From assembly GCF_014697625.1 (NCBI RefSeq), contig NZ_JACJSG010000048.1:1-60463 (forward strand): a DNA stretch of 60,463 nt, in the 5' to 3' direction. Position numbers and translations under genes: made by a program. Shown here in pieces: positions 15,522-25,102 of the stretch (position 1 is the stretch's first letter; each line of letters starts with the position of its first letter). The stretch is from Anabaena azotica FACHB-119. GTDB lineage: Bacteria > Cyanobacteriota > Cyanobacteriia > Cyanobacteriales > Nostocaceae. Under the pieces are notes generated by a model, which searched no databases, was not told the DNA's origin, and saw only the letters and a program-made list of their open reading frames with translations.

Positions 15522-17105
15522 CTACTCTTTAGTTCCTTGCCTTTCCTGCTGCTGTTCTCTAGCTTCACGCAACTTTTCTAGGAGTGTTTTACTAGCATCT
15601 GTCGTTGAAGATGATTGATTTGTGTTAGCTGTCGGCTCAGATGAAGGTGAAGCTTCAACAGTTGGTGTTGATGCAGGCTGATCTTTTCTCAGTGGTAGCT
15701 GTGTTGTCGGCTTAGGACTAGTTTCTCTTAGTGGTAGCTGTGTTGCCGGCTTAGGACTAGCTTCTCTGAGTGGTAGTTGTGTTGCCGGCTTAGGACTAGC
15801 TTCTCTGAGTGGTAGTTGTGTTGCCGGCTTAGGAGTAGTTTCTCTTATTTGTAATTGTGGTAAAGGTTTTGGAGTACTTACTGGTTGATTACGATTAACT
15901 AACGGAGTAGAAGCTGGTTTAGGAAGCACCACATTAGGAGTTGTTTCTTCCGTCGCCGCATTGTTATTGCTGTTGCTTTGGATACGCAAGCTAAACGGAT
16001 AACGGCTGATTTGCTGATCTCCCTTGGGGGCATTTTTCGTAAAATACTCCCTCGCCTTTGATTGCAACTCAGGAGCAAGAGTCTTGTCTTGGAATTTGAT
16101 ATCCAAAACTTTGCCTTCTGTATCAACTATCAAGAAACCCAGAACCGTACCTTCAATGCCTGGTTTATCTGTAGCAACCGTGCTGCGAATAACCGCCTTT
16201 TCTTGGGAATTTGGGTACTCTTGCTGAAGCGCTTTGCGTAGGTCTTCGTATGAGCTGACCTTAGCAATTAGTCCTTGTTCCCCTCTTTGCTCAGGATTTT
16301 CTGAGGGTAATGCGGGTGTCCGCACTGTAGACCCTAGCTGCCCTTTGGGAACACTTTGGCCAGCAAAAGCTAAATCATCCCCTGCTTTGGGAGTTTCAGC
16401 AATGGGGGCTATTAGCGGCTGAGTTGGAGCCACTGTAGCTGCATTATTAGCATCTGTAACTGGTGGAGTTGTATTGCTGGGCAGATTCGGCGGTAAATCA
16501 TTAGGGATATTCGCCGCATTTAATTTTGGCAATTCATCTATAGGCAGGGGTCTGGGCGCTTCTGGTATTGCTTGCTGCTGATTAAAACTAGGAGGGGCTG
16601 CTGGTATCAATTTGTTCCCAGCCACGTTAAAACCATTACCGTATCGGAAATCTCTTCTGGCTATTTGCCGCAGAGGCTGACCTTTAGGTAAAGCCGCAAT
16701 GCTATAACTACTAGGTGTTGTATAAACGGGTGGCAGTGAAATTCCAGGGGTTACTGGTGGCGGTAAAGGAGGTAAAGCAGTTGACTGAGCGTTCAGGTTA
16801 GGTAAGTTACTCAGTTGCGGTTGTTGAGGAAATTGTGATTGTAGAGGCAGTTGTCCAGGGAAACCAACTGCATTAGGATTGGGATTGGGATTTTGGCTTT
16901 GTGGCAGACGGCTTTGGTCTGCTTGACTTAGTTCTAAAACGCCAACTGTTTTTTGTGGTGTTTCATTGGATTTCTTAGAATCCATTGGCATCAATGGCAC
17001 AATCAACGCAATAGCACCGTGGATGCCAAGAGAGGCTATTGCTGCTATCCCAGTTGGCTGGGCTAATATTTCTGGTATATTTTTTAGCAGGGAGACATAA
17101 GACAT
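15522..17105 (-). CDS. Proline-rich TonB-like protein with a 13-residue tandem repeat
   Basis: 527 residues. A membrane segment near residues 22-40 (GIAAIASLGIHGAIALIVPL) is followed by a long Pro/Gln/Asn-rich linker, as in TonB. A compact domain near residues 280-385 (DLRKALQQEYPNSQEKAVIR to ISRYPFSLRIQ) contains GTVLGFLIVDTEGKVLDI, resembling TonB C-terminal domains. The tail has 13-residue repeats LPLREASPKPATQ encoded by 39-bp DNA repeats (15700-15840). A periplasm-spanning energy transducer or cell-wall linker is likely; no ExbB/ExbD nearby. Confidence 0.6.
   Translation of the reverse strand: MSYVSLLKNIPEILAQPTGIAAIASLGIHGAIALIVPLMPMDSKKSNETPQKTVGVLELSQADQSRLPQSQNPNPNPNAVGFPGQLPLQSQFPQQPQLSNLPNLNAQSTALPPLPPPVTPGISLPPVYTTPSSYSIAALPKGQPLRQIARRDFRYGNGFNVAGNKLIPAAPPSFNQQQAIPEAPRPLPIDELPKLNAANIPNDLPPNLPSNTTPPVTDANNAATVAPTQPLIAPIAETPKAGDDLAFAGQSVPKGQLGSTVRTPALPSENPEQRGEQGLIAKVSSYEDLRKALQQEYPNSQEKAVIRSTVATDKPGIEGTVLGFLIVDTEGKVLDIKFQDKTLAPELQSKAREYFTKNAPKGDQQISRYPFSLRIQSNSNNNAATEETTPNVVLPKPASTPLVNRNQPVSTPKPLPQLQIRETTPKPATQLPLREASPKPATQLPLREASPKPATQLPLRETSPKPTTQLPLRKDQPASTPTVEASPSSEPTANTNQSSSTTDASKTLLEKLREAREQQQERQGTKE
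15700..15840. repeat. 39-bp coding tandem repeat
   Basis: Three to four copies of a 39-bp unit (TGTTGCCGGCTTAGGACTAG core) inside the TonB-like gene, with few changes between copies. This points to recent expansion by slippage or unequal crossing-over. The reading frame is kept. Confidence 0.75.
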
Positions 17106-17628
17106 AGCTGTTATCGTTCACTCGGCTCGGTTGCAATTGAATAGCAGAAAAAATTTTATCTTGAATGCAATAAATGCGCCCTTTTAAAAATGATAGCTGT
17201 CTATGTAGGCACTCAACGGATGATCATTGCCTATTTGTTAATTTTTTATGTTTGACCTTAGCCATATTGCCTTGCCAAGGAATTGGGACTATCCAAGCTT
17301 ACACATAAAGTAGTAACCCACTAGGGCGATCGCATCCCTCTAATTGCATAAATGTGGCAGAAGTTATCCTAGCCGATAGTTCTTTGCTTCTATTAAATTT
17401 TTGACAAGCCGCGATATATTACCACATATAATTTCCCAAAAATGTAGTCAGCTTTGCTATTTTCCCAAATATTATTTGCCAATTATTTTTAAAACAGTGA
17501 ACAGTAAACAGTCCTGGCGGCATATGGTAGGGGATTTCAAATAGCCACTAACGCCTACCACTAGCTAGTGGGAGACCTAAACCCTTTTATTTAACTGATA
17601 ACTGATAACTGATAACTGATAACTGAAA
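17106..17628. other. Intergenic; heptamer repeats abut the next gene
   Basis: No gene. Four tandem copies of TGATAAC (17597-17624) end four bases before the start codon of the hydrolase gene, so no ribosome site is present there. A HIP1 octamer is near 17326. Confidence 0.5.
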
Positions 17629-18321
17629 ATGCCATTACCTACCATCATTGTCCCCGGATATCTAGAAAGCGCGATCGCCTACCAACAACTAGCAGCATTA
17701 TTAGAACAATCAGGTTTCCCCACAATTACAGTCCCTCTAAGAAGAAGGGATTGGTTGCCTTTAATTGGAGGTAGATCCGTCGCGCCTATTATACAGCAAC
17801 TCGAACACACCGTTAAACAAGCTTTACAAAAACATAACGCTACTCAAATTAACTTAATTGGTCACTCTGCTGGCGGTTGGATTTCTCGCATCTATTTGGG
17901 TGAAAAGCCTTATCCAGCAACGGGTAAGCTGCCATCTCTCTGGAACGCCCATCCCTTAGTAGCTACTCTCGTCACCCTGGGTACACCCCACACCAGCCAA
18001 GAACGCTGGACACGCTGGAATCTCAATTTTGTCAACAACAACTACCCCGGAGCTTTTTACAAAAATGTGCGTTACATTTGCGTCGCAGGGAAAACTATCT
18101 ATGGCGAAAGGCAACGCGGTAGCTGGCTAGCTTACAGCAGTTATCAGTTAACTTGCGGCATAGGTAATACCTGGGGCGATGGCATCACACCCATTGCCTC
18201 GGCTCATCTAGTAGGCGCAGAAAATCTCATTATTGAGGGTGTCCGACATTCCCCTAGAAGCCCTGGAATTTGGTACGGTTCGCCAGAAGCCTTAGAAAGT
18301 TGGGTGCAGTATTTAATTTGA
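17629..18321 (+). CDS. Alpha/beta hydrolase (lipase/esterase-like)
   Basis: 230 residues. The nucleophile elbow is GHSAGGW (LIGHSAGGWISRIYLG, about residue 82-88), preceded by the oxyanion strand TIIVPGYLESAIAYQQLAAL. Late Asp and His candidates are in GDGITPIASAHL and EGVRHSPRSPG. No signal peptide, so cytosolic. Cyanobacterial homologues are annotated only as hydrolases; the substrate may be a lipid ester. The start directly follows a heptamer repeat tract and lacks a ribosome site. Confidence 0.82.
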   Translation: MPLPTIIVPGYLESAIAYQQLAALLEQSGFPTITVPLRRRDWLPLIGGRSVAPIIQQLEHTVKQALQKHNATQINLIGHSAGGWISRIYLGEKPYPATGKLPSLWNAHPLVATLVTLGTPHTSQERWTRWNLNFVNNNYPGAFYKNVRYICVAGKTIYGERQRGSWLAYSSYQLTCGIGNTWGDGITPIASAHLVGAENLIIEGVRHSPRSPGIWYGSPEALESWVQYLI

Positions 18322-18323
18322 GG

Positions 18324-18365
18324 GAGTGGGGAGATGAGGGAGATGAGGGAGATGAGGGAGATGAG
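18324..18365. repeat. GATGAGGGA tandem repeat
   Basis: Four copies of GGGAGATGA-type 9-mers right after the hydrolase stop; G-rich version of the minisatellite at 12598-12752. Followed by TAACTGG/TAACTGA heptamers. Confidence 0.7.
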
Positions 18366-18524
18366 GAGAAAAACTGGTAACTGGTAACTGATAACTGACA
18401 ACTGTCAACTGCCTTCTGCTTTAAAAAACCAAATTATTTTTATTTAAAAATTAAATATATTAATATTTCTTAAGTTAAAATTTAATAAAAGTACATACTA
18501 TGCAAACAATAGGAGGGGTGAAAT

Positions 18525-19166
18525 ATGCAAAACACCCAGTTTGATAGGATTTTGCGACGAATTGCCACAGTATTATCGGTCGTGATTCTTTCCCTGTGTC
18601 TGATTTATGTATCTACAGGAATTTTGTTGTCCTTTTATTACGAACCGACAGCAGGCGGGGCATATAGATCACTGAGAATGATCGATAACGAAGTAGCCTA
18701 TGGTTGGTTGTTCCATCGGGCGCATGATATTTCTGGTAATTTCATGATTGCGATCGCCTTAGTGCAAATTGTCGTCATGTTCTTAGGACGGCAATTTCGT
18801 AACAGTTGGCTGGTTGCTTGGGTGAGTGGAATTTTCTTTACTTTGAGTGCAATCGGTCTAGATTGGACTGCGATGCTTTTAGACTGGACTCAAGAAGGAT
18901 ATTGGCGTTTTAACATCGAGTTGGGAAATATTCAAGCAATTCCCCTAGTTGGTACGCTTTTGAAAGATATCATTACAGGCGGTGGAGCGATTAGCAGCTT
19001 GACAGTTCTGCATCTCTACACACTACATAATTATCTAATTACCATTGCTGCTGTAATTTTCGCTCTTGTACATTTAGCAGCTTTACTGTGGCAAGAACGG
19101 CAAATGTATGCAGAAGTGACAGAAGAACCTATTCAACTTACAGAAGCATCACTAGTAGAAAGTTGA
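18525..19166 (+). CDS. Cytochrome b6-like protein (PetB paralogue) with altered heme ligands
   Basis: 213 residues, close to PetB's 215. Alignment by eye: YVSTGILLSFYYEPT with PetB's ATGFAMTFYYKPT, EVAYGWLFHRAHD with the first heme helix, and TLHNYLITIAAVIFALVHL with the second. His67, His168 and His183 match three of the four heme-b ligands. The fourth, His100 of PetB, is Gln81 here. PetB's Cys35, which anchors heme c', is Val. So it may hold one heme b. AGGAGG 8 bases upstream fixes the start. Its 3' end overlaps the antiporter gene by 34 bp on the opposite strand. Confidence 0.8.
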   Translation: MQNTQFDRILRRIATVLSVVILSLCLIYVSTGILLSFYYEPTAGGAYRSLRMIDNEVAYGWLFHRAHDISGNFMIAIALVQIVVMFLGRQFRNSWLVAWVSGIFFTLSAIGLDWTAMLLDWTQEGYWRFNIELGNIQAIPLVGTLLKDIITGGGAISSLTVLHLYTLHNYLITIAAVIFALVHLAALLWQERQMYAEVTEEPIQLTEASLVES

Positions 19167-21052
19167 GGCACTTTTGCTAAAGGTACTTCCTCTACCTCTG
19201 GTAACTTTTCCAGAACTAGAGGTGTGGACTGACTAGCACCAGATAAACGCTTTAAGAGATTCGGTCTGGGATCATGTAACAGGTAGATAAGGCGATCGCC
19301 TACTTCCCACTCTTGGTTTGCTGGGATAATGTGTAAGCTTTCTTCCCTCTCTACCAACAACGGAACCAACACCCCATTCCGAATCTTGTCTTGAATATGC
19401 TCCTGTTGACTAGCAAAATCAGATTCATTCAGAGTAGTCGTCCCTAACTTCACCCGTCCATCATTGACATATTCATTCCAAGTCTTAATTGCCAAGTCGG
19501 AAACAAAAGCCTGGCTAACCTTATGATTAGCTGAACCATTCGCTTGGGGATCGCGGGGAAACACAGCCAGCACACGCGGCGGGTTAAACTCCTCAGCCGC
19601 CCTTTGGGCTAAAACATAGTTCACCTCACCATTATTAGTCATCGCCACAAAAGTTCCCATTGAAGCCAGCCCCGCCTCTTCCAGAACCTCACCATCTAAT
19701 GCACTGCTAGCTATTACCCGGAGATTTTGCGCTTCAGCTTGGGCTATACATTCGGGATCAGTGTCAATCAAGACGACATTTTCACCCCGTTCTTGAAAGA
19801 ATCGAGCAATCAACAAACTCAAAGGATTACAACCCACAATCACCGCGCCTGTAGCTTGCTTGGAAGTGATCCCCAAGCAGTTCGCCACCCAACCAGCTGT
19901 TAACCCTTGGCAAACCACCGTCATGATGATGGTGAGAAAAACCAAAGCCTTAATTGAATCACCACCATTAATCCCGCGCTGAGTTAGCAAAATTGCAAAC
20001 AAAGACGCAACCGACGCGGATACAATCCCTCTAGGTGCAACCCAGCTTAAAAATAACTTTTGTCGCCAGTTTAAATTACTTTTCCAAGTACAAAACAAGA
20101 TATTGACTGGACGGACAACAAACATCAACACCAAAACAGTCAATAAGCTTCCCCAACCCAAAGCAAACACACTGGCGATGGATAAATCAGCAGCTAGCAG
20201 GATGAAGAGAACAGAAACACTGAGCATCGTCAGTTGTCCTTTAAAGCTGCGTAACGAACGTTCCTCTGGGACTGAAGAGTTAGCAAATACCGCGCCTGCA
20301 ACTACCGTTGTCATCACACCCGATTCACTACGAATCATCTGCGCCAGAGTAAACAAACTCCATAGCACCGCCAACACTACCAAGTTTTTCAACTCCGTTG
20401 AGAGAACATTGGCGCGTTTGAAAATCAAACTCATGAAATAGCCACCAGCCGCACCAATCGCCCCACCAATCCCCAGACGCATCACTAAACCCACAATAGC
20501 ATTTACTGGGTCTGCATCACCGTTAACGATGGTATCTAGCACCACGAAGGCTAAAATAGCCCCCACTGGATCGATGAGAACGCCCTCTCCTTCTAACAGC
20601 GTCGCTACTTGACGGTCTACTTTAATCTGCTTAAGCAGAGGCCCGACTACAGTAGGCCCTGTGACCACGACTATAGAAGCATAGAGAAAAGCTATATTCC
20701 AGGGGAACTCACCCAGCCAGTGAGCCGCCATACTCCCCCCAATGAGGGTGATTAGCGTCCCCAAGGTGACGAGTAATTGCAGGCTGAGAGAAACTTTACC
20801 CAATTCCCGCAAATCTAAATTTAATCCACCTTCAAACAAAATAATTGCCGTTGCCAGGGCGACAATTACTTCCAACCCAGGGCCGAGAATTTGGGGATGT
20901 AGCAATCCGACCCCATCCCCACCCAGCAGAAGGCCCAACAACAGCAATATGACGATGCTGGGTACTCGCAAGTAAGCAGCCAATACCTGAGCGCCGATAC
21001 CTGCAAAAACAGCGATCGCCATTTGTATGGTGACTTCAAATGATGCTTCCAT
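19133..21052 (-). CDS. Cation/proton antiporter (CPA type) with TrkA-N-like domain
   Basis: 639 residues. About 12 membrane helices in the first ~390 residues, with EGEGVLIDPVGAILAFVVLD, the CPA1-type ion-binding helix with the key Asp. After residue ~395 a Rossmann domain begins (GAVIVGCNPLSLLIARFFQ, NVVLIDTDPECIAQAEAQ), as in RCK/TrkA-N regulators that sense nucleotides; the end segment VPLLVEREESLHIIPANQEW resembles TrkA-C. Likely exchanges Na+ or K+ for H+ at a membrane. Which ion cannot be told. Overlaps the cytochrome gene tail to tail. Confidence 0.87.
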   Translation of the reverse strand: MEASFEVTIQMAIAVFAGIGAQVLAAYLRVPSIVILLLLGLLLGGDGVGLLHPQILGPGLEVIVALATAIILFEGGLNLDLRELGKVSLSLQLLVTLGTLITLIGGSMAAHWLGEFPWNIAFLYASIVVVTGPTVVGPLLKQIKVDRQVATLLEGEGVLIDPVGAILAFVVLDTIVNGDADPVNAIVGLVMRLGIGGAIGAAGGYFMSLIFKRANVLSTELKNLVVLAVLWSLFTLAQMIRSESGVMTTVVAGAVFANSSVPEERSLRSFKGQLTMLSVSVLFILLAADLSIASVFALGWGSLLTVLVLMFVVRPVNILFCTWKSNLNWRQKLFLSWVAPRGIVSASVASLFAILLTQRGINGGDSIKALVFLTIIMTVVCQGLTAGWVANCLGITSKQATGAVIVGCNPLSLLIARFFQERGENVVLIDTDPECIAQAEAQNLRVIASSALDGEVLEEAGLASMGTFVAMTNNGEVNYVLAQRAAEEFNPPRVLAVFPRDPQANGSANHKVSQAFVSDLAIKTWNEYVNDGRVKLGTTTLNESDFASQQEHIQDKIRNGVLVPLLVEREESLHIIPANQEWEVGDRLIYLLHDPRPNLLKRLSGASQSTPLVLEKLPEVEEVPLAKVPQLSTSDASVS

Positions 21053-21325
21053 GTTTAAGATTTTGAGCGATTTCTTTCAAAATCATTTGTAAAGAAAAGT
21101 AAATACCACTCTTACAGGTTACAACATCAGACAGTTCTTACCTTGTTAAATTTAGACGTTTTTTCATACTTAGTTGTTCACTTGACTTCAGTTGTAACAT
21201 TGGTAATTGGTAATTGGTAATTGATAATTGGTCAACAGTCCATAGTTATTCTCCCTCATCTCCCCCCCCAGTCACCAATCCCCAGTTCCCAATCTCCAAT
21301 CCCAAAAATTTATTTGCTAAACCTA
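21053..21325. other. Intergenic with AATTGGT heptamers
   Basis: Tandem GGTAATT heptamers near 21200-21225 and a C-rich tract (CTCCCTCATCTCCCCCCC). No gene. Confidence 0.5.
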
Positions 21326-21354
21326 TTGACATACCCTAAAAAATCAGTTAACTT
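21326..21354 (+). promoter_or_regulatory. Sigma-70-type promoter of the tRNA-Glu gene
   Basis: TTGACA (21326-21331) and TAACTT (21349-21354) with a 17-base spacer, 20 bp ahead of the tRNA. The -35 is perfect, the -10 weak. Confidence 0.45.
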
Positions 21355-21374
21355 ATATAAAGTCTGAGATTGAT

Positions 21375-21447
21375 GCCCCCATCGTCTAGAGGCCTAGGAC
21401 ACCTCCCTTTCACGGAGGTAACGGGGATTCGAATTCCCCTGGGGGTA
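21375..21447 (+). tRNA. trnE: tRNA-Glu (anticodon UUC)
   Basis: 73 bases. Acceptor arms GCCCCCA and TGGGGGT pair, the anticodon stem CCTCC/GGAGG holds loop CTTTCAC with anticodon TTC, and the T arm has GGGGATTCGAATTCCCC. CCA is not encoded. In cyanobacteria charged tRNA-Glu also feeds 5-aminolevulinate and so chlorophyll synthesis. Confidence 0.97.
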
Positions 21448-21537
21448 TTAAAAACAAAATATAGGCTAGTTAAGTTTCAAGACTTACTAAACTCAAAAAT
21501 CCTTTAGGCTAGAGCCTGAAGGATTTGAAGTTAAAGC

Positions 21538-22122
21538 CTAGAGATTTTGATTAGCTAAAGATTCTACTCGTTGGTAAATTGCCAGCAGATTAGACCTAAG
21601 ATCCTTACTCAGACGACGCTCAATAATTGTGATGGGCATAGTCAACTTAGGCCAAACTTGGATGGTGTAACAGAGTTCAGTGCCAATTGAATTATCAAGG
21701 TTACAAGGCTGTAAACACCAACTACCAGAAAAGCCCTTGAAATCTCCCTCTACCATTTGGAAATTTATTTCTTTAGGGAAATACTCTTCCAAATCCAAAA
21801 CCACGCGGGCGCAAAAGTTGAAATTGAGTAGACGTTGAGAACCAACTTGTTCAAGCCGAATACCGCCTTGGGGATGGTCTAGAAGACGACTTTTAGCAAG
21901 GTTGGGGATGAAGTCAGCTAAGGCTTCGTAATTTGTTAGCACCTTCCAGACTTGCTCTACTGGTTGGGGAATTTGCACTCTAGCTGTAATTTGCCGTTGG
22001 CGATCGGCGATTTTCTCAACTTGGACTTCTACAGATGGTAAATTCTCGGTATCTGCAACTAATTCGCCATCTAAATCGGGGTTCAATTCCCAGTCTTGTT
22101 GTGTGTTGTATTGTTTAGTCAC
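21538..22122 (-). CDS. START/SRPBCC-fold protein (cyclase/dehydrase family)
   Basis: 194 residues. ITARVQIPQPVEQVWKVLTN then YEALADFIPNLAKSRLLDHP is the Bet v1/START-type opening of the polyketide-cyclase/dehydrase family, followed by strands EGDFKGFSGSWCLQPC and a C-terminal long helix (SKDLRSNLLAIYQRVESLA). Binds a hydrophobic ligand; function not known. Its start overlaps the end of the sensor-protein gene by 8 bp, so the two are translationally coupled and probably act together. Confidence 0.8.
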   Translation of the reverse strand: MTKQYNTQQDWELNPDLDGELVADTENLPSVEVQVEKIADRQRQITARVQIPQPVEQVWKVLTNYEALADFIPNLAKSRLLDHPQGGIRLEQVGSQRLLNFNFCARVVLDLEEYFPKEINFQMVEGDFKGFSGSWCLQPCNLDNSIGTELCYTIQVWPKLTMPITIIERRLSKDLRSNLLAIYQRVESLANQNL

Positions 22123-24166
22123 TGTTAGAATATGGTTTGCTTTCGTCAGAAAACTGGGGCAGAGTCAGGGTAAAGCAAATTTTGCTGAGTTGAGAACCAG
22201 GAATTGGGGTACTCTCAACTGCGATCGCCCCATTTAGGTGCTGCACTAAGGACTTGACTAAAGCCAGTCCTAAGCCAGTCCCTGGAGTCCAGCGACCTCC
22301 TCTACCGCGACGGAACCTATCAAATATATAGGTCGCCTCTTCTTCGGAGATGCTACGCCCTATATTTGTCACTTTAATCATAACTTGATCAACAAGCTGA
22401 TCAACTCGGTGACTAGTGTGTAAGTCAATGATGGTATCACGGTCTGAGTATGTATAGGCGTTATTTAATAACTCTTGGAGGATGCGGTCAAAACTTTCTA
22501 ATTCTGTTTGCAGTTTTAAAGGTTCTTTGGGGATGTCTAACTTTATACTTAGTCCCTTGTCTGCCAGTTTTTTAGTTAAAGCACCACTTAAATCTTTGAT
22601 TTTGGCGTTCAAATCAATATTTTCTACTTTTGGTGGTTCTTGCTCAGATTCCAGTTTTTGCAGAGTTAGCAAGTCATTAATTAAGTTGATTTCCTTAGTA
22701 CATTCGTTTTCCAGAATGTCTAAGTATGTTGACTGACGTTCTGGAGAGATTCCCGGTAGACGCAAGTTTTTGATGGACATCCTCATATTCGTCAAGGGGT
22801 AACGCAAGCGATCGCTGATGTTGCTCATAAATTCGTCTTTGAGCTGATTCAGTTCACGTAGTTGGTCTACGTGTTGCCGCATTTTTTCGTGCAGTCTCGC
22901 TTGCAACTCCAGGCTACTTTGAAGTTTTGCTGTTCGGTCATCAACTAAGGTCTGGACTTGGCGCAGGGTTTTTGATTGAATAATCGCATTGCTCACTTGA
23001 GCGCAGACCATTTCCACTAAATTTAATTCGGCTTGCTGCCAGTTACGCGCTACATTCTGCTGTAATACTAAAAAGCCCAATATTTTACCTTGGTTCTCCA
23101 ATGGCATTAACAGCACAGCAGGCATTTGAGTGATGGCAAATAATGGAGCAACAGGCGTGGCATCCTGAAGGTCTGTGTAGTCATTAATAATGACTGGTTT
23201 ACCTGCATCGAGGAACACCTTTTGACATAACCCACAATCAGCCAAGGAAAAAGACCTAGAGGTTGAATCTGTGGGATTTTTATTTTCTCTACGCCATTCA
23301 CTGACCACATCAGCCTTAGCTTGAGGAATTTGTTTTTTAATAGGAGTTCTAAATAGTGGATCTGTATATTTCAGTAGAATCAGCAAACCCCGATCTGCTT
23401 GTAAACATTCAGCAGTGGATGCTATGGCTAGTTGGAGCATTTGATTGGACTCCAAGTTGCTACGACTTAGTATAGTTAATTGTTTAATTAAGCTCTGATG
23501 TTGATTACTCTTTTGCAGGTATTGCTGCTGAGAGGAAATTAACTGCGCTTGTTTGACTTGGGCAAAGGCGATCGCACAAGCTGTTTCTATCGTCTTCAGG
23601 ATGTCTTTTTCTGATTGTTCCCAATCGTGAGCCTCAAATTTAATCAGACTAACCACACCATTATTTTTACCACCAAAGCGGGTAGGAATTGCCAGGACTG
23701 CCTTGATTGGTAATGGTAACTGCTGACATCCTGTCACCAAACTACTACGAATTGTGGAAATTTCATCGATATTACGTGGTTCTACCGCACATTGCAAAAC
23801 TGGTAATTCCATCATGAATCTTTCTGTCGATAACATCTCATTGGGGAGAGGTATTCCCAGAAATTCGTCACAACACCAATTAGCCGTTACCGTTTCCGTT
23901 GAGTCTTCGTCAGCAACTGCAACTAAACAGCAACAATCTGCACCTGTAGCAGTTCCCACCAACTGGGCAATTTCTTGCAGCATCGCTGCCGTTGCTGGAC
24001 AGGTGGCAACGATGTGATTAATCCTTTGTGCTAACTTGTGAGCTGTTTCTTCCTGATGTTGCATCAGTTTGACTAGGTAGGGTTGTCGCTCTTGTCCATC
24101 GGGGTACTGTGGCGGCAGTAATAAACGTTTTTTCATGGCTAATATGCTTAGAGATTGATACCCCAT
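22115..24166 (-). CDS. GAF-GAF histidine-kinase-like protein with degenerate kinase motifs
   Basis: About 683 residues (ATG at 24166 taken; a TTG at 24181 is also in frame). Two GAF domains (about 45-215 and 235-405) precede a coiled coil and a kinase core. The H-box reads DEFMSNISDRLRYPLTNM: the phospho-acceptor His of S-H-E-L-R-x-P is Asp, and the Glu is Arg. The N-box (ELLNNAYTYS) and G2 (GTGLGLALVKSL) remain, but G1 reads TNIGRSI instead of D-x-G-x-G. So it probably cannot autophosphorylate. It may sense and signal by binding, with the START-like protein as partner. Confidence 0.8.
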   Translation of the reverse strand: MGYQSLSILAMKKRLLLPPQYPDGQERQPYLVKLMQHQEETAHKLAQRINHIVATCPATAAMLQEIAQLVGTATGADCCCLVAVADEDSTETVTANWCCDEFLGIPLPNEMLSTERFMMELPVLQCAVEPRNIDEISTIRSSLVTGCQQLPLPIKAVLAIPTRFGGKNNGVVSLIKFEAHDWEQSEKDILKTIETACAIAFAQVKQAQLISSQQQYLQKSNQHQSLIKQLTILSRSNLESNQMLQLAIASTAECLQADRGLLILLKYTDPLFRTPIKKQIPQAKADVVSEWRRENKNPTDSTSRSFSLADCGLCQKVFLDAGKPVIINDYTDLQDATPVAPLFAITQMPAVLLMPLENQGKILGFLVLQQNVARNWQQAELNLVEMVCAQVSNAIIQSKTLRQVQTLVDDRTAKLQSSLELQARLHEKMRQHVDQLRELNQLKDEFMSNISDRLRYPLTNMRMSIKNLRLPGISPERQSTYLDILENECTKEINLINDLLTLQKLESEQEPPKVENIDLNAKIKDLSGALTKKLADKGLSIKLDIPKEPLKLQTELESFDRILQELLNNAYTYSDRDTIIDLHTSHRVDQLVDQVMIKVTNIGRSISEEEATYIFDRFRRGRGGRWTPGTGLGLALVKSLVQHLNGAIAVESTPIPGSQLSKICFTLTLPQFSDESKPYSNSD

Positions 24167-24181
24167 TTTTTTTACGTCCAA

Positions 24182-24994
24182 CTTCTTGGCTTATTGACCT
24201 TGAGTTGTATTGCTGCACCTGATGGATGGGAGAGTTGAGAGGAAAATTTTCTCTCATCTGTTATAGCCCTTTTCTATTGCAGATGACCAAGTTAACTTTA
24301 AATTAAACTAATTTACTCACGACCATAACAGCCAGCAAAAACTGGTACTTGCTTGATCCAGTCAATATTATGTTTTTTGCTGCCAGCCTGAGTAGATGGC
24401 ATTGATTCAGAATATCTTGTTTGTCATTCTATATAAACCGTAATTTCTCTAGATTCAAAACTATGACTTCATTTTGATTAACCGCATTAGTACTGTGGTG
24501 TGGCTGGGGACTGGGATTGGGGACTGGGGATTGGGGGGGTAATTATTTTCTCCTCTGCCCCTCTCTCTGCCCCTCTGCTCCTCTGCTCCTCTGCCCCTCC
24601 CCAGCCTCTAGCCTCTAAAAGATTGCAGCCTAGTTGCCCTTGTGAGCAACTAGGCTGCACTGAGCGGAAATATAAATTTAACTTGGTGAAGTACCTACAC
24701 TGATACTTTCCGGCGGAACGCTCCGCGAACGTATACAGTGTGGGCTTCCTGTCTCATTTGCTATTGCTCTGTTAGGAACATTGTAAAAACAATGTGCGTT
24801 ACCAAAAACGCTCTGAGCCTTACACAGCATCTCTGGACTTTCGTCCTTTATCTCTTCAAACAGAGAACCCAGGCCGCCGCCCGCCTCCCGCAGGCAGTTA
24901 AATTGTCATCAGCGCAACATCACATGGAATTACAGCAATGGCTTACCAGTCGGCGATGTTCCTTCCCCCTTGCTCACGCTCGTTACCTCCGCTA
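24182..24994. other. Long intergenic stretch with repeats
   Basis: Contains G-rich GGGACTGGGGATTGGGG and CTCTGCCCCTCTGCTCC tracts near 24505-24600, a dispersed motif near 24715-24731 (GGCGGAACGCTCCGCGAACG), and hairpin ACATTGTAAAAACAATGT near 24778. Open frames here carry no family signal. The part from ~24740 may be decayed IS200/IS605-type DNA. Confidence 0.4.
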
Positions 24995-25022
24995 GTAGAG
25001 ACGCGATTAATCGCGTCTCTAC
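24995..25022. repeat. 28-bp perfect palindrome
   Basis: GTAGAGACGCGATT followed by its exact reverse complement. This palindrome type is dispersed in Nostoc-like genomes. It lies 80 bp ahead of the ribbon-helix-helix gene. Confidence 0.7.
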
Positions 25023-25102
25023 AGGTGTTGTTTGCAGCCGTGTGGGTGGGTCAACGACCATTTATATATTACCATAAATATGTACATAACATGAACATAT
25101 TC

